A stretch of DNA of 64,000 nucleotides from Cyanobium sp. WAJ14-Wanaka. GTDB taxonomy: Bacteria > Cyanobacteriota > Cyanobacteriia > PCC-6307 > Cyanobiaceae. Position numbers and translations under genes: made by a program. The notes under the pieces are model-generated. The model saw only the letters and a list, made by a program, of their open reading frames with translations, was not told the origin of the DNA and searched no databases. Positions 26,789-36,368 of this stretch are shown in pieces. The stretch spans positions 248,001 through 312,000 of the forward strand of contig NZ_JAGQAZ010000001.1 of NCBI RefSeq assembly GCF_024345375.1, written 5' to 3'. Numbering within the stretch: the stretch's first letter is position 1; each line of letters begins with the position of its first letter.

Positions 26789-27343
26789 GTGCTTAGGACC
26801 ACCCGAGTCTTTTGCGGTGCTGCCTTGAGCCTGGCGGCCCTCTTGACTCCAGCCGTAATCCCCGCGATGGGGCTGCAGGCGGCCCGGGCCCAACAGCCCC
26901 AACCGGTGGACAACGCCCTCACCATTGCGGCGGTGCAAGGGGTATTGAACAAGGGCGACCAGGCTGCGGCCAGCGGCAACCTGACAGAAGCCCGCAGGCA
27001 ATACGACCTGGCCCGGGATTACACCCGCAAGCTGCTGGGTTTTTACCGCGATTTGAGCGGTTCCTTCCGGGGCCTGGATGCCCGGATTCCCCGGGAAATG
27101 GACCAAAAGGGTCGCGAAGCCCTCGAAACCCTCGCCCAGGCAAACCTGCGCCTGGCGGCGGTTTTCCGCCGCCAGAACCAGTCCGAAGTGGCCGTGCCCC
27201 TGTTGGTTGAGGTGGTCAAGGTGATGACCCCGGCCAGCCCAGAGGGCCGCAAGGCCTATCAGAGCCTGGTGGAGCTTGGTTTTGCCTCCACCCCTTACAC
27301 CGCTGGCCAGGTGCTAGATGCGGTGCCAGCCGCAGGTAAGTAG
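26789..27343 (+). CDS. Exported helical-repeat protein, function unknown
   Basis: A 184-aa protein with a signal peptide (LSLAALLTPAVIPAMGLQAARAQ), then a helical, TPR-like region: VQGVLNKGDQAAASGNLTEARRQYDLARDYTRKLLGFY and EVAVPLLVEVVKVMTPASPEGRKAYQSLVELG. Probably periplasmic or lumenal. GTG at 26789. It lies 3 bp upstream of bolA and reads in the same direction. Confidence 0.7.
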   Translation: MLRTTRVFCGAALSLAALLTPAVIPAMGLQAARAQQPQPVDNALTIAAVQGVLNKGDQAAASGNLTEARRQYDLARDYTRKLLGFYRDLSGSFRGLDARIPREMDQKGREALETLAQANLRLAAVFRRQNQSEVAVPLLVEVVKVMTPASPEGRKAYQSLVELGFASTPYTAGQVLDAVPAAGK

Positions 27344-27346
27344 TCC

Positions 27347-27580
27347 ATGGTTCAACCCGACGCGATCAAGGCGGCGATCGCCCTCTCCCTACCCGACGCC
27401 CAGGTGGAGGTAGAAGACCTCACCGGCGGTGGTGACCATCTCCAGGTAAAGGTGACCTCTGTTGCCTTCACTGGTTTGAACCGGATCAAGCAACACCAAC
27501 TCGTCTATGGCGCCCTGCGCCAGGAGTTGGCCAGTGAGGCGATCCATGCCCTAGCCCTGCAAACTTCCGTTCCTTCTTGA
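27347..27580 (+). CDS. BolA/IbaG-family protein
   Basis: A 77-aa BolA-like protein: [32 protein letters not shown], then [21 protein letters not shown] with the conserved H-R-x-V-like helix (here HQLVYGAL) and LALQTS at the end. BolA proteins pair with CGFS glutaredoxins to handle [2Fe-2S] clusters and iron sensing. The partner glutaredoxin is the next gene, 3 bp downstream. Confidence 0.9.
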   Translation: MVQPDAIKAAIALSLPDAQVEVEDLTGGGDHLQVKVTSVAFTGLNRIKQHQLVYGALRQELASEAIHALALQTSVPS

Positions 27581-27583
27581 GTC

Positions 27584-27907
27584 ATGGACGCAACCACCAA
27601 GCAACGCATCGACGAACTCGTGGCAAGTAGCCCGGTTTTCGTATTCATGAAGGGCAATAAATTGATGCCCCAGTGCGGCTTCTCCAACAATGTGGTGCAG
27701 ATCCTGCACTCCCTTGGGGTGGCCTTTGAAACTTTCGACGTGCTTTCTGATGGCGAAATTCGCCAGGGCATCAAGGAGTATTCCGAGTGGCCCACCATCC
27801 CCCAGGTTTATGTCAAAGGAGAATTCATCGGCGGATCAGACATCCTGATCGAGATGTACAACTCCGGCGAGCTGCGCGAAAAAATGGAAGTGGCCCTAGC
27901 CAGTTAG
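27584..27907 (+). CDS. grxD: Monothiol glutaredoxin (CGFS type, Grx4/GrxD)
   Basis: A 107-aa [2Fe-2S]-cluster-binding glutaredoxin. The CGFS active site (PQCGFSNNVV), the preceding FMKGNK with the glutathione-contacting Lys, WPTIPQVYVKGEFIGGSDI with the cis-Pro, and the C-terminal helix are all present. The bolA-grxD pair implies shared work in Fe-S cluster trafficking. Confidence 0.96.
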   Translation: MDATTKQRIDELVASSPVFVFMKGNKLMPQCGFSNNVVQILHSLGVAFETFDVLSDGEIRQGIKEYSEWPTIPQVYVKGEFIGGSDILIEMYNSGELREKMEVALAS

Positions 27908-27919
27908 CTAGTAGAGCAG

Positions 27920-28183
27920 TTAGCGCCCCAGTTCGTACAAGGTGCTGGGGTCACCATTGGGCCCCACAAAGCTGGAGGGGTCACGGATCCAACGGTCCAT
28001 GATTTCCTCAAGCCTGCGCTGCTGGAGGGGATCGAGGATTGAGGTGTGCCGGAGGGCGTGCAGGTAGCCGTCGGCATAGAGCCTCATTTCGACAGGGCTT
28101 TGGTAGCGATGCGCCATTTCCTGGCAGGCATCGCAAAGCGACTGAAAATGGCGGATGGCTTCTGGTTGTAGGAGCGCGTTCAT
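27920..28183 (-). CDS. DUF6761-type cyanobacterial small protein
   Basis: 87 aa. Pattern EAIRHFQSLCDACQEMAHRYQSPVEMRLYADGYLHALRHTSILDPLQQRRLEEIMDRWIRDPSSF agrees with a family of short cyanobacterial helical proteins of unknown role. ATG start; it converges with grxD. Confidence 0.7.
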   Translation of the reverse strand: MNALLQPEAIRHFQSLCDACQEMAHRYQSPVEMRLYADGYLHALRHTSILDPLQQRRLEEIMDRWIRDPSSFVGPNGDPSTLYELGR

Positions 28184-28328
28184 GGGCCAAGTAACCCTCC
28201 TCCCATTCTGAACCTCGGCGCCAGCCCCTGCGAGCTTGCTAAGGGATTTGGCTTTTGGGGCCTTGGGCCAGCTGTAAAGGAATCGCCGACTACGCGTTTC
28301 TACCTACCAGAACAGCTAAGTTCGAGGG

Positions 28329-29117
28329 ATGCTCTCATTAGCGCCGCAACAACCTCCTACGGCCAGCCAGCCCCTGCGGGTTTTGGTAGTAGATCCCCAT
28401 GGCACCTTGCGCACCGTGCTCGCCCAAAGATTGAGGCAGGACGGCCATTTAGCGGCAGCCGTTGCCACGGCCCAAGAAGCGCTCGATGTGTGCCGTGACC
28501 AATCGCCTGATCTCTTGATCAGCGCCGAATTGCTGGAGGAAAGCGGCGCCCTGCGGCTGGCTGCCCAGCTGCGCTGTCAGGTGATGGTGCTGACGGCCCG
28601 CACGGGATCTGAACCGATTGTCAGCCTGCTGGATGCGGGGGCGGATGAGGTGTTGCGCAAGCCCTTCGGCCTTGAGGAATTGGCAGCCCGCTCCAGGAGC
28701 CTGCTGCGCCGTAAAGGCTCTGGCCTGCAGGAACGGGTATGCGTGGGCCCCTTGGAGGTGCACCTGTTGCTGCGCCAGGTAACCCTCAGGGACCAACCGG
28801 TCGAGCTCAGCCCCCGGGAATTTGCCCTGCTCTGTGCCCTGTTGATGCCGCCCGGGGTGGTGCGTAGCCGCCAGGAGCTGCTGACAATGGCCTGGCCCCC
28901 ATTTAGTGGGGGCCCCCGCTCGGTGGACACCCAGGTGCTTACCCTGCGCCGCAAGCTGGAGCAGGCTGGTCTGGGCGAGGGCGGTGGCATCGAAACAATG
29001 CGCCAGCAGGGTTATCGCTTTAGCCTCGAAACCCTGCCCGAGGGCGGTGCGGATCCGGCAGGTGTGGAGGATGGGCCCAGCGGTAACCAGCGGCAGCCGC
29101 TCAATTCCCTGTTTTAA
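28329..29117 (+). CDS. OmpR-type regulator with a receiver lacking the phospho-acceptor Asp
   Basis: A 262-aa protein with a receiver-like domain (about 17-130) and a winged-helix DNA-binding domain (about 140-240: LSPREFALLCALLMPPGVVRSRQELLTMAWP, SVDTQVLTLRRKLEQ, MRQQGYRF). In the receiver the acidic pocket is reduced to VVDP, and the phospho-acceptor position in DLLISAELLEE is Ala or Glu rather than Asp. The Thr (VLTAR) and Lys (LRKPFG) remain. It probably works without phosphorylation. Its last 17 bp overlap the convergent membrane protein gene. Confidence 0.82.
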   Translation: MLSLAPQQPPTASQPLRVLVVDPHGTLRTVLAQRLRQDGHLAAAVATAQEALDVCRDQSPDLLISAELLEESGALRLAAQLRCQVMVLTARTGSEPIVSLLDAGADEVLRKPFGLEELAARSRSLLRRKGSGLQERVCVGPLEVHLLLRQVTLRDQPVELSPREFALLCALLMPPGVVRSRQELLTMAWPPFSGGPRSVDTQVLTLRRKLEQAGLGEGGGIETMRQQGYRFSLETLPEGGADPAGVEDGPSGNQRQPLNSLF

Positions 29118-29637
29118 AGGCTAGGGCCAGGGTCGCCTCCCCCACCAACATCGAGCCACTGAGCAAGGCCAGGAGCTGGTATGTCCAAGGTGGGCTGATG
29201 CGGCCAATGCCGCTGCTGTCCAGGCCCGAGGCCTGGCTGAACAGCTCTAGGAATTCGTCAAACCTGGCAATGCGTTGGGGCAGCAGGTAGGCCGATCCAT
29301 CCAGGCAGCGCAGATAAAAGACTCGCCCCCCCTGGCTGGTGGCCACGGCCGTAAGCCCGGTAATGGCGCTCCAGCTTTGGCTCCAGCTGCGCCGAATCAG
29401 CCAGTTGCACCAGCTTGGGTAGCCCACGGCAATGCCCCCTGCGTCTATCACCACCTCCTCGCTGGTGGCGGCCACAACCAGGGCCAGGCCCAGCACCAGG
29501 GCGCCAAGCAGGGCCAGGCGCCAGGGGGCTGGGGCCAATAGGGGCAGGGGAGCCACCAGGGCCAGGTAGAGGCCCAGGAGGGTGAAGCGAATCACCGCCG
29601 CCATCGAATAGCGGCTTGGGCCGATGGCCTGGGTCAT
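29101..29637 (-). CDS. Membrane protein, function unknown
   Basis: A 178-aa protein with two adjacent membrane helices near the N-terminus (FTLLGLYLALVAPLPLLA, LALLGALVLGLALVVAA), a PH-like soluble region (SEEVVIDAGGIAVGYPSWCNW...WSAITGLTAV, GGRVFYLRCLDGSAYLLPQRI) and a last hydrophobic stretch. The soluble pattern resembles bacterial PH-like membrane proteins, but the assignment is tentative. Its start overlaps the stop of the 94-aa gene upstream. Confidence 0.6.
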   Translation of the reverse strand: MTQAIGPSRYSMAAVIRFTLLGLYLALVAPLPLLAPAPWRLALLGALVLGLALVVAATSEEVVIDAGGIAVGYPSWCNWLIRRSWSQSWSAITGLTAVATSQGGRVFYLRCLDGSAYLLPQRIARFDEFLELFSQASGLDSSGIGRISPPWTYQLLALLSGSMLVGEATLALAFKTGN

Positions 29638-29918
29638 CGGTCTTCGGGGGAGCCGGGCAGTGGTTCAATCAGGTTGGGTGGCTGGTATTTACCCCCGAAC
29701 AGCTCCGCCTCCCGCCCCCTCCAAAACTCCCCCAGACGCATTAGGTCGGCGTGGGCCTCCTGGAGCAGGGCCATGTATTGACCAGGTTCCATCGTGTCCT
29801 TGGCCTCCTTGATTTTGGTGAGCCGCAGCAGCTGCAGCATCCAGGGCTTGCCCAATTCGCCCCGCTGCTCCAGGTAGCGGGCCAGATCGGCTGAATTTGG
29901 GGTTTGGGAATCTCCCAT
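29634..29918 (-). CDS. Small hypothetical protein upstream of the membrane protein
   Basis: 94 aa, soluble and charged: ADLARYLEQRGELGKPWMLQLLRLTKIKEAKDTMEPGQYMALLQEAHADLMRLGEFWRGREAELFGG. Helical; no domain recognised. ATG start and a 4-bp overlap with the downstream membrane gene suggest coupling. Confidence 0.65.
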   Translation of the reverse strand: MGDSQTPNSADLARYLEQRGELGKPWMLQLLRLTKIKEAKDTMEPGQYMALLQEAHADLMRLGEFWRGREAELFGGKYQPPNLIEPLPGSPEDR

Positions 29919-30021
29919 CCGCTAGCCCAGAGAAATCTCAATTAACCCTATGGAAGCTGCACTAAGGGCGTGGCTGGTCCAGGCTCGGAAAGCCGAACGG
30001 CGCGCCCCCCCATCGCAAGGA

Positions 30022-30993
30022 TCAGTAGAGATCGGGGCGGCGGTCGGCCAGGTAGCTAGTGCCCGTCGGGTGAGTGGGTCCGTAATCGCCGGGACAACAA
30101 TCGGCGATCAGCAGGGTGGGTTCGGGCCTGGCCGCCACCAGCACATCGCCGTGGGGGCCAGCTACCACGCTGTTGCCGAGGTAGCCCGCCATCACTTTCC
30201 CGTTAACGCTCTCTTTACCGCAGCGGTTGGCGTAGGCCACGAAGCAGTTGTTGTGGAAGGCGTTGGCCGGGATCAGATTCCTGGACACATCCGGGTAGGA
30301 GCGGTCTGTGTGTTCGCCATTGCTGAGGGTTGCAAAGCTGTCGGCGGCGGTGGGAATTAGCACCAACTTGGCCCCCTCCATCGCCAGGCTGCGGCTCAGC
30401 TCGGGGAATTCGGCCTCGTAGCAATTGAGTAGGCCCAGGGGGAAGTCATTCACCCGCTGCACCGTGAAGGCTGGGCCCTCCTCGGCATGGAGGTAACCGG
30501 AGCTCCAGCAGAGCTTTTCATCGGGCCCCCAGAGATGGGTCTTGCGGTAACTGCGCAGCAGGTTGCCCGCTGAATCAAACAGGGCTATGGCGTCGTAGAA
30601 GCGCTCCTCGCCTGCCACCTGGGCCCGCTCTGGATAGGGAACTGCCATCGCCAGGCCATGGCGCCGGGCCGCCGCCGCCACCCGCTGCAGGCTTGGGCCA
30701 TCACTGGGTTCGGCCAGGGCCCGGGCAATTTCCGGCGTAACTATGTAGCCACTGAGATACAACTCCGGAAAGGCCAGCAGCTGTACCCCGTGTTTGGCCG
30801 CAATGGCTGCCACCTGCTCAAGCCGCACCAAGTTTTCTTCCACCGCCTGGGCGGTGCCCGCCGTGCCCTCCCCCTGCCAGATACCCAGGCGCAGGCCCTC
30901 GCCTGGGCCCGGGGGCTCCTGATGGATAAGGGTGTGCAGTCGGTAGGGCCCTAGGGGCCGCCCATCTGAAGAGATCGTCACGGCTGGAGCCAC
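30022..30993 (-). CDS. Carbon-nitrogen hydrolase (nitrilase superfamily amidase)
   Basis: A 323-aa amidohydrolase. The catalytic triad is visible as Glu in AFPELYLSGY, Lys in YRKTHLWG and Cys in LLNCYEAEFPE. The core domain starts near residue 34 (LRLGIWQGEG) after a ~30-residue leader. Substrates in this superfamily include nitriles, amides and carbamoyl amines; which one applies is unknown. GTG at 30993. Confidence 0.85.
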   Translation of the reverse strand: MAPAVTISSDGRPLGPYRLHTLIHQEPPGPGEGLRLGIWQGEGTAGTAQAVEENLVRLEQVAAIAAKHGVQLLAFPELYLSGYIVTPEIARALAEPSDGPSLQRVAAAARRHGLAMAVPYPERAQVAGEERFYDAIALFDSAGNLLRSYRKTHLWGPDEKLCWSSGYLHAEEGPAFTVQRVNDFPLGLLNCYEAEFPELSRSLAMEGAKLVLIPTAADSFATLSNGEHTDRSYPDVSRNLIPANAFHNNCFVAYANRCGKESVNGKVMAGYLGNSVVAGPHGDVLVAARPEPTLLIADCCPGDYGPTHPTGTSYLADRRPDLY

Positions 30994-31082
30994 GGGGTCC
31001 CAGTGTCGTTTAAGACCTGGGTTAATGCCAACACAGACAGGTTGAGGGATCTGGCCTTGAATGGTGGATTCGTCTTCAGTCC

Positions 31083-32480
31083 ATGCCCCCGCGTCGCCGC
31101 TCTGATGTTCTGGGGCTAAACGCCGGCCTCAGCACCCGCCTGACGGCCGACCAGCTCCCTGCTGAAATCCCCCGTGACCGGCTGGGGAGCAAGGGTCTGG
31201 GCCCCGACATGGCCTACGAGGTGATCCACGACCACCTGATGCTTGATGGCAATGCCCGGCTGAATCTGGCGACCTTTGTGGGTACCTGGATGGAACCCCA
31301 GGCGCGGCAGCTGATGGAAGAGTGCGCCGATAAAAACATCATCGACAAGGACGAATATCCGGAAACCGCCGAGCTGGAGGAGCGTTGTCTGCGCATCCTT
31401 GCGGATCTTTGGCATGCCCCCAATCCGGCGGACTCGGTAGGTACCTCCACCACCGGCTCGAGTGAGGGCTGCATGCTTGGTGGCCTGGTGCTCAAGTGGC
31501 GCTGGCGTCAGCGCCGCCAGGCCGCCGGCCTCAGCACCGAGCGACCGAACTTAGTGATGGGTAGCAATACCCAGGTCTGTTGGCACAAGTTCTGCACCTA
31601 TTTCGATGTGGAAGCGCGGGAGGTGCCAATTACGCCCCAGCGATTGCAGCTGGGGGCCCCTGAGGCGGTGGCTGCCTGCGACGAGAACACCATTGGCGTG
31701 GTGGGCATTCTCGGCAGCACCTTTGATGGCAGCTATGAACCGATCGAGGCGATCCACCGGGCCCTCGACGATCTCCAGGCCAGTCGGGGGCTCGACATTC
31801 TCATGCACATTGATGCCGCCTCTGGGGGGTTTGTGGCGCCCTTTAATTCCCCCGAACTGCGATGGGATTTCCAGCTACCGAGGGTGCAATCGATTAACTC
31901 CAGCGGCCATAAATACGGCGGAGTTTTGCCTGGAGTGGGTTGGGTGCTGTGGCGTGATGGCTCGGCGTTGCCCGAAGAGCTGCGCTTCAACGTCAATTAT
32001 TTGGGCGGTGAAATGCCCACGATTGGCATGAATTTTTCGCGGCCTGGTGCCCAGATTGTGGGCCAATACTTCAATTTTCTAAACCTGGGCTGGGAGGGTT
32101 ATGCCAGGCGCATGGCCAGCCTCGAGGCGATCGCCTGTCACCTGGCCGATGGTCTGGCTGCCCTGGCACCCCTGAAGTTGGTGAGCCATCCCCTGGGCCA
32201 GTTGCCCGTGTTTGCCCTGGCGGTAGATCCCGCCGTAACCAAATGGGATGTTTTCCAACTCTCCGACAAGCTGCGTGAGCGGGGCTGGCTAGTGCCTGCT
32301 TACACGATGCCCGCCGATTGCATGCAAATGGAGGTGCTTCGTTTTGTTGTGCGGGCGGGCTTCAGCCGCGACATGGCCGACCAACTGCTGGAGGACGTGG
32401 AACGATCTGTGGAGTGGTTCGAGGGCCTGCCATCGGCGATGCCCAAGCCGTTTAAAGCGACCGCGGGTTTCCACCACTAG
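31083..32480 (+). CDS. gadB: Glutamate decarboxylase (PLP-dependent)
   Basis: A 465-aa group II decarboxylase converting glutamate to GABA with proton use. The family N-terminus is present (LDGNARLNLATFVGTWMEPQA, ENIIDKDEYP-like DKNIIDKDEYPET), then GTSTTGSSEGCMLG, HIDAASGGFVAPF and the PLP lysine in INSSGHKYGG. Length matches bacterial GadB. ATG start; no antiporter gene is next to it, so a GABA-shunt role is at least as likely as acid resistance. Confidence 0.93.
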   Translation: MPPRRRSDVLGLNAGLSTRLTADQLPAEIPRDRLGSKGLGPDMAYEVIHDHLMLDGNARLNLATFVGTWMEPQARQLMEECADKNIIDKDEYPETAELEERCLRILADLWHAPNPADSVGTSTTGSSEGCMLGGLVLKWRWRQRRQAAGLSTERPNLVMGSNTQVCWHKFCTYFDVEAREVPITPQRLQLGAPEAVAACDENTIGVVGILGSTFDGSYEPIEAIHRALDDLQASRGLDILMHIDAASGGFVAPFNSPELRWDFQLPRVQSINSSGHKYGGVLPGVGWVLWRDGSALPEELRFNVNYLGGEMPTIGMNFSRPGAQIVGQYFNFLNLGWEGYARRMASLEAIACHLADGLAALAPLKLVSHPLGQLPVFALAVDPAVTKWDVFQLSDKLRERGWLVPAYTMPADCMQMEVLRFVVRAGFSRDMADQLLEDVERSVEWFEGLPSAMPKPFKATAGFHH

Positions 32481-32486
32481 TGCCCA

Positions 32487-34070
32487 TCAGGCTGGCAGCT
32501 TCCAGGGGTTTAGGCCCAGGTCGGCGCCGATGCGGTGGGCGCAGGCAAAACCGCTAAAGGCCACGGCATTGAGGCCCTGGCCCGGGAAGCAGGAGTCGCC
32601 AACGTTGTAGAGATTGGCCAGGCCGGTTTTATTGAAGGGCATCGGCAGCAGCCCCGGCAGCCGCAGGGCAGGGATCGGGCCATAGGTGCCGCCCATGCGG
32701 CCCAGGAAGCGGCGGTGGGTGCGGGGGGTGCCGATCTCTTGGTGGCGGATGGCGCCGGCCAGTCCGGGCAGGATCGCCTCGAGGCGCTGCACCAGGCGGG
32801 CGGCATCGGCATTTTTCTTGGCCCGGTAGGCGGAGGGGCTGAGGTTGCGCCAGTGGCCGTTGTCGCTGGGGGTGAAGGTGTGCACGATGTGGCGACCCTC
32901 CGGTGCCAGGGCGGGATCGAGCAGGGTGGGGATCGACACGAAAATCACCCCCTGTTCCGCCTCCATCTGGCCCCAGTCCTCGAGGATTAGGTGGTGGCAG
33001 TGGCAACCATCGGGAATCAGCGCCGCATCGACGCCCAGGTGTAGCGATAGGAAGGAGGGTGAGGGCCTGTAGCGCCTGCGCCAGGTGGTTTCGGCTCTTG
33101 GGGTGTGCGCCGCATCCACGAGGGCGGAGGTTCTGGGGCGCTGCACGTCGGCGCTTTCCTGCTCGGTTTCAAACGTGTCCCAGCGGGTGGCGTTGCTCAC
33201 CACGCGGCGGGCGCGAATCTCTTCGCCATCGGCCAACTGCACCCCCACGGCTTCACCGTTTTCGATCAACACCTTGGTGACCCTTGCCCTGTAGCGAATC
33301 GAGCCGCCATGGCTCTCCAGGCCCGCCACCAGCTTCTCGGCAATTACCCCGACCCCCCCCTTGGGGTAGTTGATGCCACCGGCATGGCGATCGGAGAACA
33401 CCATCCCCGCATTGATCATTGGCGTCAGATCGGCCGGCATCACCGACCAGCAGAAGCACTCCATGTCGATGAACTTCAGGAGCTGTTCATCCTTGATGTG
33501 CCTGCGGGCCACATCGCCCACATTCACCGGTAACCAGCGGGCTAACCCCAGGCAGGCCAGGGGTGCCTGGAAGAACACCTTGGCCAGATAGGCCGGATCC
33601 TCCAGCGATAGCAGGGGCATCGCATCGAGACAGTTGAACACCTGCCAGCAGGTGTCGTAGAAGGCGCGAATGCCCGAGGCCTCGTGGGGGAATAGGGCTG
33701 ACAGCCTGGCCACAAAGCTCTGGTAGTCGCGGTCGACCGCCACATTCAGGCCACCGGGCAGGTGGTATTCGAGCTGGGCCGGATCGGGGATGGTTTCGCA
33801 GTGTTGGCCCACATCCGCCAGGGCCCGGGTGAGCAGGTTGGTGTGGCCCTTTTCGCCAAAGCCAAAAATCATCGAGGCGCCCACATCAAAGGTGTAGCCC
33901 TCGCGCTTGAAACTGCCGCCACTGCCCCCGGGGATCAGGTAGCGCTCCAGCACCAATGTTTTTGCCCCCTTGGCGGCCAGCTGGGAGGCGGTCACCAGGC
34001 CGCCGACGCCCGCCCCAATCACGATCACATCCCATTCTTGGCTGGGGTTGAGATTTTTGGCGGTGCTCAA
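32487..34070 (-). CDS. crtH: Prolycopene (carotenoid) isomerase
   Basis: FAD-dependent CRTISO-type enzyme, 527 aa, converting poly-cis-lycopene to all-trans-lycopene at the thylakoid membrane. N-terminal dinucleotide motif VIVIGAGVGGL, then LVLERYLIPGGSGGSF, GASMIFGFGEKGHTNLL, MECFCWSVMPADLTPMINAGMVFSDRH, GGINYPKGG, and C-terminal NLYNVGDSCFPGQGLNAVAFSGF. Converges with gadB, 6 bp apart. Confidence 0.95.
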   Translation of the reverse strand: MSTAKNLNPSQEWDVIVIGAGVGGLVTASQLAAKGAKTLVLERYLIPGGSGGSFKREGYTFDVGASMIFGFGEKGHTNLLTRALADVGQHCETIPDPAQLEYHLPGGLNVAVDRDYQSFVARLSALFPHEASGIRAFYDTCWQVFNCLDAMPLLSLEDPAYLAKVFFQAPLACLGLARWLPVNVGDVARRHIKDEQLLKFIDMECFCWSVMPADLTPMINAGMVFSDRHAGGINYPKGGVGVIAEKLVAGLESHGGSIRYRARVTKVLIENGEAVGVQLADGEEIRARRVVSNATRWDTFETEQESADVQRPRTSALVDAAHTPRAETTWRRRYRPSPSFLSLHLGVDAALIPDGCHCHHLILEDWGQMEAEQGVIFVSIPTLLDPALAPEGRHIVHTFTPSDNGHWRNLSPSAYRAKKNADAARLVQRLEAILPGLAGAIRHQEIGTPRTHRRFLGRMGGTYGPIPALRLPGLLPMPFNKTGLANLYNVGDSCFPGQGLNAVAFSGFACAHRIGADLGLNPWKLPA

Positions 34071-34116
34071 GGAACCATCTGGACCTGCTGGGCTGACCCT
34101 AGGTGCCCGTTTAGGC

Positions 34117-35538
34117 CTAATGGAGGAAGGGCTCTAGGTCGGCCAGGGACCGGTCGCGGTAGGCCCCATAGCGGCGCCTTTTATCGCGAATCCGCTCCGC
34201 CAACGCAGGCATTAGGCCGAAATTAGGCGGCATTGGCTGGAAGCCACCCCGCTTGGCCTTGCCGGCGCCGGGGGCCTCGCAGATGAAGTGGGTAAGGGCG
34301 CCGATCATCGTGGTGGCGGGCAGCTCGATCGGGCTTTGGCCCAGGGCCAGGCGGGCGGCATTGGTGCCCGCCAGCCAGCCCCCGGCTACGGCGGCGGCAT
34401 AGCCCTCGGTGCCGGTGATCTGGCCTGCGGCAAACAGCCTTTTGCGACGGCGAAATTGCAGGGTGGCATCCAGCAGTTGGGGGGATTCCAGAAAGGTGTT
34501 GCGGTGCATCACGCCGAAGCGCACAAATTCGGCCTTTTCCAGGCCCGGGATCAGCCGCAGCACCCGTTTCTGTTCACCCCATTTGAGGTTGGTCTGGAAA
34601 CCCACCAGGTTCCAGAGCTGGCCGTCCTTGTCCTCCTGGCGCAGCTGCACCACCGCATAGGCCCGCTTGGTGCGCCGCACATCCCGGTCGTTCACATCCC
34701 CCCAGCGGGGATCCCAGAGACCAATTGGTTTGAGGGGCCCATAGCGCATCGTGTCCTCACCCCGGCGGGCCAGTTCTTCGATGGGAAGGCAGCCCTCAAA
34801 AAAGCAGGCGTTGCCCTTTTCAAAATCCTTTAGTTCGGCCTGCTCGGCATTCAGCAATTCCGCGCGAAAGGCCAGGAACTGCTCCTTGTCCATCGGGCAG
34901 TTGATGTAGTCGGCATCCCCCTTGTCGTAGCGACTGGCCCGAAAGGCCCGATCCAGGTCGATGCTCTCCCCTTCCACGATGGGGCTGGCGGCATCGAAAA
35001 AGTGGCACTCGCCGCGGCCGGTGAAAGCCTTTAAATCCTCGGCCAGGGGCTCCGAGGTGAGGGGGCCGGTGGCGAGCACGGTGATCTGGTGGGCAGGCGG
35101 TAGGCCCAGCTGTTCCCGGCGTTCGATGCTCACCAGGGGATGGTGTTCAAGGGCTGCGGTGAGGGCTGCGCTGTAGCGACCCCTATCCACCGCCAGGGCC
35201 CCACCGGCCGGCACGGAATGTTCGTCGGCGGTGCCGATTACCAGGGAGCCAAGTCGGCGCAGTTCCTCCTGCAGTAAGCCTGCGGCCCGGTCACTGGAGA
35301 GGGCCCCAAAGCTGTTGCTACAAACAAGCTCAGCAAAATTTTCGCTGTGGTGGGCGGGGGAGCGCCGCACCGGACGCATCTCCACCAGCCTCACCCTCAG
35401 GCCGGACTGGGCAATTTGCCAAGCGGCCTCGGTGCCTGCCAGACCGGCCCCTATCACCAGGAGCTCCGGCGGCTCAGGTCGTAGGAACGTAGGCAGGCAA
35501 CGGCGCAGGAGGGCCCGCTTAGATCCTTTCCAGGCCAA
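34117..35538 (-). CDS. trmFO: tRNA (uracil-54-C5)-methyltransferase, folate- and FAD-dependent
   Basis: TrmFO makes ribothymidine at position 54 of tRNA using methylene-tetrahydrofolate. 473 aa; motifs [146 protein letters not shown]. The first ~20 residues (basic, from a TTG) are atypical, so the true start may be slightly downstream. psbY lies 11 bp upstream on the same strand. Confidence 0.94.
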   Translation of the reverse strand: MAWKGSKRALLRRCLPTFLRPEPPELLVIGAGLAGTEAAWQIAQSGLRVRLVEMRPVRRSPAHHSENFAELVCSNSFGALSSDRAAGLLQEELRRLGSLVIGTADEHSVPAGGALAVDRGRYSAALTAALEHHPLVSIERREQLGLPPAHQITVLATGPLTSEPLAEDLKAFTGRGECHFFDAASPIVEGESIDLDRAFRASRYDKGDADYINCPMDKEQFLAFRAELLNAEQAELKDFEKGNACFFEGCLPIEELARRGEDTMRYGPLKPIGLWDPRWGDVNDRDVRRTKRAYAVVQLRQEDKDGQLWNLVGFQTNLKWGEQKRVLRLIPGLEKAEFVRFGVMHRNTFLESPQLLDATLQFRRRKRLFAAGQITGTEGYAAAVAGGWLAGTNAARLALGQSPIELPATTMIGALTHFICEAPGAGKAKRGGFQPMPPNFGLMPALAERIRDKRRRYGAYRDRSLADLEPFLH

Positions 35539-35549
35539 TGGTTTCAGGC

Positions 35550-35672
35550 TCAGGCGCGGGCGCGCTTAAGCATCAGCTGCAGTTGACCTACGGCTGCCCG
35601 GCCGATGTGGAACACGGCCCAGCTGGCGGCAAGAAGGATCGGAGTTGCAACCAGCACCAGCCGTGCGTCCAT
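35550..35672 (-). CDS. psbY: Photosystem II protein Y
   Basis: A 40-aa single-span photosystem II subunit. Read from ATG at 35672: [18 protein letters not shown], then [17 protein letters not shown] and a basic end KRARA. This matches PsbY closely in length, the [13 protein letters not shown] motif and the single hydrophobic helix. It sits directly before trmFO and may share its transcript. Confidence 0.92.
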   Translation of the reverse strand: MDARLVLVATPILLAASWAVFHIGRAAVGQLQLMLKRARA

Positions 35673-35757
35673 GGAAGGCAAAAACAAGATTGGGCGATCC
35701 TAATGACTGAGCTGCTGTTTCCGCTTTATCTGCCGATTTCCTGCAGTGTTTGGTAAT

Positions 35758-36258
35758 TCAGCTGGCCCTGGCGTGGGCCATGGCCAGCTGGCGATATTTG
35801 CGGGCGTGCAGACGCTGCTCCTCAATCGCCTCTGGGCTGAGCTGTCTTTTCACCTGGGCGGGGGCACCCATCACCAGGGCGCCGGCCGGCACATCTTTCG
35901 TGACCACCGACCCCGCAGCCACCAGCGCGCCCGCCCCCACGGTGACGCCGTTCAGCACTATGGCGCCGATGCCAATTAGGCAGCCGTCCTCGAGGGTTGC
36001 GCCATGGATTACGGCCCGATGGCCGATGGTCACATCCGCGCCGATCAGCACCGGTTGGTCTGGATCCCCATGCAGCACTGCGCCGTCTTGCACGTTTGAG
36101 CCTTCGCCCACGGTGATCGGGCAGACATCGCCGCGGGCCACTGCGGTGGGCCAGAGGCTGGCCCCGGCCGCCAGGCGCACATCACCAACCACAACCGCCG
36201 TGGCGGCCACCCAGGCAGCGCTATCTATCTGGGGATCTGGCCAGGGAAAAGCAGCCAT
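35758..36258 (-). CDS. Gamma-carbonic anhydrase-like hexapeptide protein
   Basis: A 166-aa left-handed beta-helix protein. Hexapeptide repeats run through most of the length, and the three zinc-type His are at VLHGD, IGHRA and VIHGA. C-terminal helix [19 protein letters not shown]. The PaaY/YrdA/CaiE subgroup is likely; carbonic anhydrase activity is not assured because many relatives lack it. Confidence 0.85.
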   Translation of the reverse strand: MAAFPWPDPQIDSAAWVAATAVVVGDVRLAAGASLWPTAVARGDVCPITVGEGSNVQDGAVLHGDPDQPVLIGADVTIGHRAVIHGATLEDGCLIGIGAIVLNGVTVGAGALVAAGSVVTKDVPAGALVMGAPAQVKRQLSPEAIEEQRLHARKYRQLAMAHARAS

Positions 36259-36368
36259 CTACAAAGAGTCCTACTGGCTCCATTCTTTCCCCATTTCAGC
36301 TAACCCGCATTGGCCCCTTGGAGGACACCCCCCCTGGGTGATACCTTCCTTTGGTGCCTAAAAGGCGC

